Assembly (NCBI GenBank): GCA_011087745.1
Contig: JAALLB010000006.1
Location: 1-20,333 of the forward strand
DNA length: 20,333 nt
Origin: Hyphomicrobiales bacterium
GTDB lineage: Bacteria; Pseudomonadota; Alphaproteobacteria; Rhizobiales; Rhizobiaceae
Direction: 5' to 3'
This document shows positions 1 through 6,509 of the stretch, piece after piece. A model generated the notes under the pieces. That model saw only the letters and a program-made list of their open reading frames with translations, did no database searches and was not told the origin of the DNA. A program made the translations under genes and the position numbers. The stretch's first letter is position 1, and every line of letters starts with the position of its first letter.

Positions 1-14
1 CGTATCATATCACA

Positions 15-34
15 CCAAAACATTCGGGTTTTGG
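15..34. repeat. 7-bp inverted repeat downstream of the dcw terminator
   Basis: CCAAAAC at 15-21 and GTTTTGG at 28-34 are perfect inverted copies around a 6-nt loop. No T-tract follows on either strand, so it is not a convincing terminator. It could be an operator or part of the leader of the gene beyond the window edge. The rest of 1-80 is AT-rich and shows no gene. Confidence 0.35.
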
Positions 35-81
35 AGTAGGATGGGTATAAAAAATTTTATTCAACATTTTCAATAGGATAG

Positions 82-118
82 AAAAAACCCCGTTTGTTAC
101 AAAACGTAACAAACGGGG
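82..118 (-). terminator. Rho-independent terminator of the dcw cluster
   Basis: A perfect 13-bp stem (88-100 paired with 106-118) with a 5-nt loop ends, on the minus strand, in GGGG followed by six T residues (plus-strand A82-A87). It lies about 20 nt past the ftsZ stop codon. This is a textbook intrinsic terminator for minus-strand transcription. The plus-strand reading lacks a T-tract, so it is probably unidirectional. It marks the end of the division gene cluster. Confidence 0.93.
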
Positions 119-139
119 CTTATTAACAGTCTATGAATA

Positions 140-1918
140 TTAGTTTGCTTGCCTGCGAAGGAATGCAGGAATGTCCAATTGGTCATCCTCAGAAACTGGC
201 TTCTCTACAGGATTAACCCGGCCCATTGTATCTAACTGGCCACGCTTGGGTGCATAAGGATTATCATCCACTCTTGCAGTAGGAGCAGCGGGTTGAGCCG
301 GCTGTTCCACTTTTGCAGCTGGCTGAGGTGCAGGAGCTGCAGGTTTTGGTGCAGCAGCAACAGGTGCAGGTTTTGGCGCCACAGCTGCAGGTGCAGGTGG
401 AGCAACAGGTTGTGGTGCTTGCGCTACAGGTTTTTCTTCTTCCTGATCACGGCCTGCAAAGCTGTTTTTCAATTTATTCAACAAGCCCATCGGACCATGA
501 GAAGCTTCAACTTTTGCCGCTTGTGGAGCAGGTTCTGTTTTTGCTGCAGCTTCAGCTTGAATCATTGGTGCAAAATCTTCAACTTTTGGAATTGATGTTG
601 CCTGAACAATGCCCTGCGGCTCTTCAGCTGCCGGCACCACAAAATCCTGATCTTGTGGCATCAACTCTTCTTCAAGAGCGTTCTTGAACTCTTCTTCGAC
701 GTTAGGATCAGAGAAAATTTTGGTAGCAGGTTTGAATGGCTCAAGACCTACGCCATCACGTTCAACACGCTTTGGTGTGTTTGGCAAAGCCATTGCAGCA
801 GCAGTTTTCTCAATTTTGTCAGAAGTTCCTTCAGCTGAGTTAACTTTCGCTGCAATTTGCTGCGGTACAGCTGCAGTTGGATTAGTCTTTGTTAGTGTCG
901 ACGTTGTAACTTCAGCAGTTTTTTGCTCGGTATTATGTTCATTCCGGCGTGCAGCTGCATCAATACCCGTTGCAACAACAGAAACTCTAATAACACCTTC
1001 AAGGCTCTCATCAAATGTTGCACCAACAATGATGTTTGCACTTTGATCAACTTCTTCGCTGATACGAGTAGCTGCTTCATCAACTTCAAAGAGCGTCATA
1101 TCACGACCACCTGTAATCGAGATCAGAAGACCTTGAGCACCAGCCATTGTTGTCTCGTCAAGAAGCGGGTTGGAAATAGCAGCTTCAGCAGCAAGTCTTG
1201 CACGACCTTCGCCGCCTGCTTCACCGGTACCCATCATGGCCTTACCCATATCGCGCATAACAGAGCGAACATCTGCAAAGTCCAGATTAATCAGGCCTTC
1301 TTTGACCATTAAGTCTGTAATACAGGCAACACCAGAGTAAAGAACCTGGTCAGCCATACCGAAAGCATCGGCAAAAGTGGTTTTATCATTGGCAATGCGG
1401 AAAAGGTTCTGGTTTGGAATAACAATCAGAGTATCAACGTGCTTTTGCAGCTCGGCAATGCCAGCATCAGCCATTTTCATCCGTCGTTGACCTTCAAATT
1501 GGAACGGTTTTGTCACCACACCAACTGTTAGAACACCCATTTCACGCGCAGCGCGAGCAACAACAGGCGCAGCGCCCGTGCCAGTTCCACCGCCCATACC
1601 GGCTGTAACAAACGCCATATGTGTACCGGCAAGATAATCTTGTATTTCAGTCATACACTCCTCAGCTGCAGCTGCACCAACTTCCGGCATGGAGCCAGCG
1701 CCCAAGCCTTCGGTCACATCTGTGCCAAGTTGAATAATCTTCTCAGCCGCTGACATCGACAACGCTTGAGCATCTGTGTTTGCAACCACGAATTCAACAC
1801 CTTCAAGGCCACCGTGGATCATATTATTGACGGCATTACCGCCGCCGCCGCCAACACCAAATACCGTAATTTTTGGCTTAAGCTCTGTAATATCAGGCTT
1901 CTGCAAGTTAATAGTCAT
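140..1918 (-). CDS. ftsZ: Cell division protein FtsZ
   Basis: FtsZ is the tubulin-like GTPase that polymerises into the Z ring at midcell and recruits the divisome. The 592-residue protein has the Rossmann-like GTP-binding half with GVGGGGGNAVNNM (21-33), the tubulin signature GGGTGTG (109-115) and the T7 loop NLDFADV (211-217) carrying the catalytic Asp residues D213 and D216. The globular core ends near residue 320. A long linker of about 260 residues follows, rich in Pro and Ala at 496-550, and then the conserved C-terminal peptide DIPAFLRRQ that binds FtsA and other partners. This length is normal for Hyphomicrobiales and much longer than the E. coli protein. The reading frame stays open 33 codons upstream to 2017, but ATG 1918 begins the family-typical MTINLQKP and has GGAG 9 nt before it. 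It is the last gene of the cluster, 143 nt after ftsA and directly before a strong terminator. Confidence 0.98.
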   Translation of the reverse strand: MTINLQKPDITELKPKITVFGVGGGGGNAVNNMIHGGLEGVEFVVANTDAQALSMSAAEKIIQLGTDVTEGLGAGSMPEVGAAAAEECMTEIQDYLAGTHMAFVTAGMGGGTGTGAAPVVARAAREMGVLTVGVVTKPFQFEGQRRMKMADAGIAELQKHVDTLIVIPNQNLFRIANDKTTFADAFGMADQVLYSGVACITDLMVKEGLINLDFADVRSVMRDMGKAMMGTGEAGGEGRARLAAEAAISNPLLDETTMAGAQGLLISITGGRDMTLFEVDEAATRISEEVDQSANIIVGATFDESLEGVIRVSVVATGIDAAARRNEHNTEQKTAEVTTSTLTKTNPTAAVPQQIAAKVNSAEGTSDKIEKTAAAMALPNTPKRVERDGVGLEPFKPATKIFSDPNVEEEFKNALEEELMPQDQDFVVPAAEEPQGIVQATSIPKVEDFAPMIQAEAAAKTEPAPQAAKVEASHGPMGLLNKLKNSFAGRDQEEEKPVAQAPQPVAPPAPAAVAPKPAPVAAAPKPAAPAPQPAAKVEQPAQPAAPTARVDDNPYAPKRGQLDTMGRVNPVEKPVSEDDQLDIPAFLRRQAN

Positions 1919-1920
1919 TT

Positions 1921-1931
1921 TCCTCGTCTCC
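1921..1931 (-). promoter_or_regulatory. ftsZ ribosome binding site
   Basis: The minus strand reads GGAGACGAGGA, ending 2 nt before ATG 1918. GGAG (1931-1928) sits 9 nt from the start codon at a normal distance; the second purine run GAGGA is too close. This supports ATG 1918 over the upstream in-frame ATGs. A small hairpin, CGGG-AAAA-CCCG on the plus strand (1944-1955), lies just upstream in the leader. Confidence 0.7.
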
Positions 1932-2057
1932 GTTTTTGTCAGACGGGAAAACCCGCCAGAACCAAGTTTTTTGATGTTGCCATCACTGCCGCATTTCATT
2001 GGTATTTTTCTGTGCACCGCTTGTCACCTTTACGAAAAATACTTCACTTTTGAATGT

Positions 2058-2073
2058 CGCCTCACGTGAGGCG
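2058..2073. repeat. 16-bp perfect palindrome over the ftsA stop codon
   Basis: CGCCTCACGTGAGGCG is a perfect palindrome centred on CACGTG and contains the ftsA TGA stop (2064-2062). As RNA it would fold into a compact GC-rich hairpin at the ftsA-ftsZ junction. No T-tract follows on the minus strand, so it is not a standard terminator. It could be a protein-binding site or an mRNA stability/processing element between ftsA and ftsZ. Confidence 0.75.
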
Positions 2074-3411
2074 GCACTCCAAAAAACTTTCCCTAAACCA
2101 ATTGCCTAACCGGCCCAATGGACCGTTGGTTCCCGTTGCCAGCATATTGCTGAACCTTGAGGGAGCAGAAAAATTTTCAATCTTTGCTATCTGTGGATAG
2201 ATCAAAAGACCCACCGCAGTCGAAAACACCGGACCTTTTGCCATTTCAGGCATTCCGGCAATTCCCATTGGTCGTCCAAGACGCACATTCCGTGAAAGAA
2301 CACGGCGCGCAACCTCGGTCATTCCGTTTAACTGGCTAGCACCACCAGTAAGCACCAATCGCTTGCCAACAGCATCAGCAAATCCTGATTTTGCAAGTCG
2401 ATCTCGAATTAATTTCAGTGTCTCTTCAACTCTAGGACGTATAATACGCGTAAGTTGGGCACGACTCACCTGAACAGGAGCATCGCGATCAGCTTCATCA
2501 ATTGGTGGTATCGTCACCATGGCTTCATCATCGCAAGATCCAAGAAGTGCCGACCCGTATTTAATCTTGATCATTTCTGCATCATCAAGACGTGTTGAAA
2601 GTCCGCGAGCCAAATCCATGGTCACATGAGAACCACCAATTGCAATCGCATCTGAAAAAACAAAGCCGCCATCAATAAAGACAGAAAGCGTTGTTGTTCC
2701 ACCGCCAATATCAATACAGGCACAACCCATTTGCATTTCATCATCAACAAGCGTTGCAAGGCCAGCTGCATAAGGAGTTGCGACCATTCCTTCCACTGAA
2801 AGATGTGCCCGATTAATACAAAGTTCCAAATTTCTAAGCGGTGCATTTTCTGCTGTTACCACATGCATATCAACGCCTAGGCGGTCACCAACCATGCCTT
2901 GCGGATCAGAAATACCGTGTTCCCCATCAAGCGAATAACCAATTGGGATTGAATGAACAACAGAGCGCTCAGGCGCCAGGGCATGTTGTGCTCCGGCAAG
3001 TAAAACTTGTGAAACATCACGATCCTCTACCGCGTGACCTCCAAGCGATATATCAGCTGAAAATGCTTCACTGACCAAACGGCCAGAAGATACATTGGTA
3101 ATCAGGGAATCGACTGTCATTCCGGCATTGCGCTCGGCACTTTCAACAGCATGCCTGATGGCTTGTTCAGCTTGATCAAGATTAACAATCACACCGGATT
3201 TAATGCCGCGCGACTTTTGATGCCCTAGTCCAAGCACTTTAATTTTGTGAGTTCGGCCCAAAACTGCTTCGCCTGGATCTCTTGGCGTTAATTCGGCAAT
3301 CAAACAACAAACTTTAGAAGTACCAATATCCAAAATACTCACGATCGTCGAACGCTTGTCCGACAAAGGCTTCATACGTGGCAGCAGGCCATCTGATCGC
3401 AGCATACTCAT
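2062..3411 (-). CDS. ftsA: Cell division protein FtsA
   Basis: FtsA is the actin-like ATPase that anchors FtsZ filaments to the inner membrane and recruits later divisome proteins. In the 449-residue protein the phosphate-1 motif ILDIGTSK is at 26-33, the FtsA-specific 1C subdomain spans about 105-190, phosphate-2 DIGGGTT is at 234-240 and the adenosine motif TGGAS at 355-359. The C-terminal amphipathic membrane-targeting helix (PLGRLGNWFRESF, 431-443) is present but is followed by six extra residues, LECRLT, encoded by a palindrome over the stop codon. I chose ATG 3411 because it overlaps the ftsQ stop as ATGA. A TTG at 3423 would add four residues. No clear Shine-Dalgarno is visible, so translation probably depends on coupling to ftsQ. 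An N-terminal stretch of about 20 residues before the actin fold is longer than in E. coli. Confidence 0.97.
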   Translation of the reverse strand: MSMLRSDGLLPRMKPLSDKRSTIVSILDIGTSKVCCLIAELTPRDPGEAVLGRTHKIKVLGLGHQKSRGIKSGVIVNLDQAEQAIRHAVESAERNAGMTVDSLITNVSSGRLVSEAFSADISLGGHAVEDRDVSQVLLAGAQHALAPERSVVHSIPIGYSLDGEHGISDPQGMVGDRLGVDMHVVTAENAPLRNLELCINRAHLSVEGMVATPYAAGLATLVDDEMQMGCACIDIGGGTTTLSVFIDGGFVFSDAIAIGGSHVTMDLARGLSTRLDDAEMIKIKYGSALLGSCDDEAMVTIPPIDEADRDAPVQVSRAQLTRIIRPRVEETLKLIRDRLAKSGFADAVGKRLVLTGGASQLNGMTEVARRVLSRNVRLGRPMGIAGMPEMAKGPVFSTAVGLLIYPQIAKIENFSAPSRFSNMLATGTNGPLGRLGNWFRESFLECRLT

Positions 3412-4310
3412 GTCTTGTGCCAATCACGCTTGAGCAATTTTTGAATTGCAGTTTTGCGAATTTCAGCTGTGTCTGGATCAAGCTTGATTACCAAGCGATC
3501 CGTCAAACGCATATCAATTTGAACCACATCACGATCCAGCAATTCCTTTTTGAGTTGCAAATCTTGCAATTCGCCCAATGCAACTTGCCAATTGGCTTCC
3601 GGAAGCAAAACTTGCGGACCATTGCTCAACCGTACATTCCATCGACGACCAGCCACGCGAACATACGCACTGGCTTTTTCAGAGATAACAGGGAAGCGAC
3701 TAATAACTGAAAGAAATTCAGCAGCAGCCAAATTAGCGCCCTCGCCCACAACCTGCGGTAGGTTCATATGCTTTGGCCCGGCTTGCGAAATCACAAATCC
3801 ATCACGAGAGATTAAATGCACCTTGCCTTTGGATTGCCAGAGCGCGACAGGTTTTCTTTCAACGACATCCACAACAATTGTATCTGGGTAGACTTTCCTG
3901 ACAGTTGCAGATTGAACCCATGGATCGTTCAAAACTTCATCACGAGCCGCATCAACTTTGAATGAGAACAACGAATTACCAAGCTGTGTAGCAAGATGCG
4001 CCTGCAATATATTGATATCAAGATTATTATTGCCATTTACGACAAGCTTATTGGCTTCAAACCCCATGTAGGATGTTGCGGTAGCCACCAGGCTATTTTT
4101 ATCAGCATTTTGAATAAAATAGCCAAATCCAACCACAGAAACCAGCGCCAAACCAAATACCTGAAACCCGCGACTTCTAATTAGACCGGCAGGTGTTAGT
4201 CCTTGTGCAAACCTAATTGCTCTTCGAACAAAACGTGGCAAGGGAAGTATTTTTCTTGAGTTCAAAACAGAAGAACCCTGCTTTGCATCTGCAAGCAGGT
4301 TAACATCCAT
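3408..4310 (-). CDS. ftsQ: Cell division protein FtsQ
   Basis: FtsQ is a bitopic inner-membrane divisome protein that links cytoplasmic ring components to the periplasmic FtsL/FtsB and FtsW/FtsI synthase complex. With ATG 4310 the protein has 300 residues: a basic cytoplasmic N-terminus, one membrane segment (about 48-66), a POTRA domain (about 84-154, with VVNGN and PWVQSATVRKVYPDTIVVDVVER-type beta structure) and the FtsQ beta domain to the C-terminus. A TTG at 4367 would add 19 residues and overlap ddl by 34 nt. I prefer the ATG, which leaves 23 nt after ddl, but neither start has a strong ribosome binding site. The stop overlaps the ftsA start by 4 nt. The start choice is the main uncertainty. 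Confidence 0.95.
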   Translation of the reverse strand: MDVNLLADAKQGSSVLNSRKILPLPRFVRRAIRFAQGLTPAGLIRSRGFQVFGLALVSVVGFGYFIQNADKNSLVATATSYMGFEANKLVVNGNNNLDINILQAHLATQLGNSLFSFKVDAARDEVLNDPWVQSATVRKVYPDTIVVDVVERKPVALWQSKGKVHLISRDGFVISQAGPKHMNLPQVVGEGANLAAAEFLSVISRFPVISEKASAYVRVAGRRWNVRLSNGPQVLLPEANWQVALGELQDLQLKKELLDRDVVQIDMRLTDRLVIKLDPDTAEIRKTAIQKLLKRDWHKT

Positions 4311-4333
4311 TTCTTTATGGCGATCATTTCCGC

Positions 4334-5260
4334 CTAACGGTTGCAAGAAGCGTCCTCCACAATCCAACTCAACAATTCTTCCCAGGAATGTCCCGCATGT
4401 GCGGCCTGTTCAGGCAAAAGGGACGTAGAGGTCATGCCTGGCTGAGTATTAATCTCCAGCCAAATAAGTTCACCCGTTCCCATTAACCCATCATCAAGAC
4501 GGAAGTCAGAGCGCGTAACGCCACGACATCCCACCACTTCATGGGCCTTCAAAGACAGTTTCAGTATTTCTTGGTAAATATTTGGTTTAATTTTTGCAGG
4601 AATTATGTGTTTTGACCCACCTTCGGTGTATTTTGCGTCAAAATCGTAGAACTTTTCACCACCTGTCTCGATTTCAGTTACCGCAAGGGCAACATTTCCC
4701 ATTACCGAGCAGGTCAACTCACGTCCGCCAACGAATCGCTCAGCCATCAAATGCTCGCCATATGGCCAATCTTCACGGGTCAGTTCCTGTGGTGGGTGAG
4801 CCGCACCCTCATTCACAATAAGTACACCGAATGAAGAACCTTCCGAAACAGGCTTAATCACATACGGTGGCTTCATCGGATGTTCTTTGGCAGCCTCCTG
4901 CCGATTGATCAGCATGGATTCAGCAATAGGTATGTGCGCGCCTTTGGCAATCCTTTTTGCCTTTTGCTTATCCATCGCCAGAGCAGAAGCCAGGACACCA
5001 GAATGCGTATAAGGGATATTTAAAAATTCAAGAACGCCCTGGATCAGACCATCTTCACCGTACGGGCCATGCAAGGCATTAAAAACAACATCAGGATTGA
5101 GTTTTCGAAGGACCGAACTGATCTTGCGATCCACATCAACTTCAGTAACTTTGTAACCGGCATTTCGAAGACCATCAGCACACGCCTTGCCAGAAGAAAG
5201 TGAAACTTCCCTCTCGGATGACCAACCACCCATCAATACCGCTACATGCTTCCCCGTCAT
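4334..5260 (-). CDS. ddl: D-alanine--D-alanine ligase
   Basis: This cytoplasmic ATP-grasp enzyme joins two D-Ala molecules to make the dipeptide that MurF adds to the peptidoglycan precursor. The 308 residues match the DdlB length. Visible motifs are the N-terminal GGWSSEREVSL (11-21, with E17 as substrate-binding Glu), the flexible lid SEGSSFGV (139-146), the DAKY segment with Y211 typical of D-Ala-D-Ala rather than D-Ala-D-Lac enzymes, and the metal/product site EINTQPGMT (269-277). ATG 5260 is preceded by GGGG at a 10-nt distance. The gene follows a 326-nt gap after murB, so it may begin a separate ddl-ftsQAZ transcription unit. ftsQ starts 23 nt downstream. Its position between murB and ftsQ is the usual dcw location, often named ddlB. 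Confidence 0.97.
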   Translation of the reverse strand: MTGKHVAVLMGGWSSEREVSLSSGKACADGLRNAGYKVTEVDVDRKISSVLRKLNPDVVFNALHGPYGEDGLIQGVLEFLNIPYTHSGVLASALAMDKQKAKRIAKGAHIPIAESMLINRQEAAKEHPMKPPYVIKPVSEGSSFGVLIVNEGAAHPPQELTREDWPYGEHLMAERFVGGRELTCSVMGNVALAVTEIETGGEKFYDFDAKYTEGGSKHIIPAKIKPNIYQEILKLSLKAHEVVGCRGVTRSDFRLDDGLMGTGELIWLEINTQPGMTSTSLLPEQAAHAGHSWEELLSWIVEDASCNR

Positions 5261-5297
5261 TAAAACGCATCCCCGTTACAAATATTACTCTGACTCC

Positions 5298-5324
5298 ATT
5301 TTGGAATACTCCCGAATCCAAAAT
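5298..5324. repeat. 8-bp inverted repeat upstream of ddl
   Basis: ATTTTGGA (5298-5305) and TCCAAAAT (5317-5324) are perfect inverted copies around an 11-nt spacer, about 40-65 nt before the ddl start. One GANTC site (5314-5318) straddles the spacer and the right arm. The stem is AT-rich and has no following T-tract, so an operator or weak leader hairpin is more plausible than a terminator. Confidence 0.4.
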
Positions 5325-5519
5325 ACACAGAATCGCCCTTACGAGATAAACTCGCAAAACTTCTCAATACCTGCCTGTTTACTATTACTGAAAAGACGGT
5401 CTGGTTTTCCCAGCTTCTCGCCCTACTCTTTCTTCGCAATCTGATAGTTTGCCGCATTCATCAAACGAAGAGTACATCCCGCAACATGCAACTTGCCGAA
5501 GCAAATCACTTATTGGCTG

Positions 5520-5547
5520 ATTCTAACGAAGTTTGAGGATTTTCCAA
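5520..5547 (-). promoter_or_regulatory. Candidate sigma-70-type promoter upstream of ddl
   Basis: On the minus strand TTGGAA (5547-5542) is followed after 16 nt by TAGAAT (5525-5520), which matches 4/6 and 5/6 of the consensus hexamers. A GATTC site (5519-5523) overlaps the -10. This would give a leader of about 250 nt before ddl. It is a match by eye only. Confidence 0.3.
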
Positions 5548-5586
5548 GGCTTATAATGAGAAAGGCGTACTTTTTTGGGTTTGAAC

Positions 5587-6507
5587 CTAATGACGACCGA
5601 TGCGTTTTAGTTCCCATTCAAGAGTAATCCCTGTTTTTTCAAGAACTTGACTACGAACATGCTCACCAAGACCCTCCAGATCACTTGATGTTGCATTGCC
5701 CATATTTATCATGAAATTACAATGCATTTCACTCATTTGAGCGCCACCTAGGACAAACCCACGCAATCCCGCCTCATCTATTAATTTCCAGGAGCTGAGT
5801 CCATCAGGATTTTTAAAGGTAGAACCACCGGTTTTTTCTTTAATGGGTTGAACTGTTTCACGATGATGTTGCACTTCATCCATACGCTTTTGAATGGCAT
5901 CACGCTGATCTTCAAAGCCTTCGAACACCGCTTTGGTAAATATCAAATCACTGGCAGCAGCTGAGTGCCGATAGGTATACCCCATGTCCGCATGACTAAG
6001 TATATGCTTTTGCCCTTTACGATCGATGGCATGAACTTCAACAACACGGTTGGTTGTTTCGGTGCCATTTGCTCCAGCATTCATACGAAGAGCACTCCCG
6101 ATACCGCCAGGAATTCCATGATAAAATTCAAAACCGCCAAGGCCAACTTCTAGCGCTTTTGCCGCCAGACGCTTGTCTGGAATGGCAGCTCCGGCAAGCA
6201 GTTTGTTATCGCCCATATCTTCCGCCATGCCGTACCCTTTGGCAGAAAGCCGAATGACAACTCCCTCAACCCCGCCATCACGGACAAGCAAGTTAGATCC
6301 AACGCCTATAACCATCACTGGAATTTCTTCCGGCAAGCGATTCAAAAATAAAGCTAAATCTTCTTCGTCTGCTGGCTGAAACAAAATATCAGCAGGTCCA
6401 CCAACCTGAAACCAGGTCAGTTTTGACATTAATGCGTCTGGCGTCAACCGGCCGCGAATACCTTCCAGCTTACTCTCCAGCTTTTTTAAAAGCGCCTCTC
6501 CAGACAT
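5587..6507 (-). CDS. murB: UDP-N-acetylenolpyruvoylglucosamine reductase MurB
   Basis: MurB is the cytoplasmic flavoprotein that uses NADPH to reduce UDP-GlcNAc-enolpyruvate to UDP-MurNAc, the second committed step of precursor synthesis. The 306 residues carry the FAD-binding half with QVGGPAD (34-40) and VIGVGSNLLVRDGG (66-79), the central HGIPGGIGSALRMNAGANG (130-148), and the catalytic GGSTFKNP (227-234) with proton donor S229. R180 in the YRHS segment and a C-terminal Glu near 299 complete the expected active-site set. It starts 2 nt after the murC stop with only a weak ribosome binding site, which suggests coupling. It is followed by the long murB-ddl spacer, so it may close an upstream transcription unit. 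Confidence 0.97.
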   Translation of the reverse strand: MSGEALLKKLESKLEGIRGRLTPDALMSKLTWFQVGGPADILFQPADEEDLALFLNRLPEEIPVMVIGVGSNLLVRDGGVEGVVIRLSAKGYGMAEDMGDNKLLAGAAIPDKRLAAKALEVGLGGFEFYHGIPGGIGSALRMNAGANGTETTNRVVEVHAIDRKGQKHILSHADMGYTYRHSAAASDLIFTKAVFEGFEDQRDAIQKRMDEVQHHRETVQPIKEKTGGSTFKNPDGLSSWKLIDEAGLRGFVLGGAQMSEMHCNFMINMGNATSSDLEGLGEHVRSQVLEKTGITLEWELKRIGRH

Positions 6508-6509
6508 TA

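Larger units (their letters stand above)
5261..5586. other. Long murB-ddl intergenic region, probable leader/promoter of ddl-ftsQAZ
   Basis: This is the only gap above 300 nt inside the cluster. It holds four GANTC sites (5292, 5314, 5330, 5519), three of them within 43 bp and 32-70 nt upstream of ddl. It also holds an inverted repeat (5298-5324), a candidate promoter (5520-5547) and a 65-codon minus-strand ORF (5457-5260) whose TAA shares its last base with the ddl ATG. No terminator for murB is evident. I recognise no protein in it. The most likely role is regulation of the downstream division genes. Confidence 0.55.

Noticed and set aside
923..1312. 129-codon plus-strand ORF, and similar ones at 313-687 and 684-1046
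   Set aside because: All are antisense to ftsZ; Cys/Leu/Gln-rich translations mirror the Ala/Pro-rich linker codons.
1919..2017. FtsZ starting at ATG 2017 (625 residues)
   Set aside because: The extra 33 residues do not resemble FtsZ; the family-typical N-terminus and a good ribosome binding site mark ATG 1918.
4311..4367. FtsQ starting at TTG 4367
   Set aside because: It would overlap ddl by 34 nt with a rare start and no clear ribosome binding site; ATG 4310 is more likely, though not proven.
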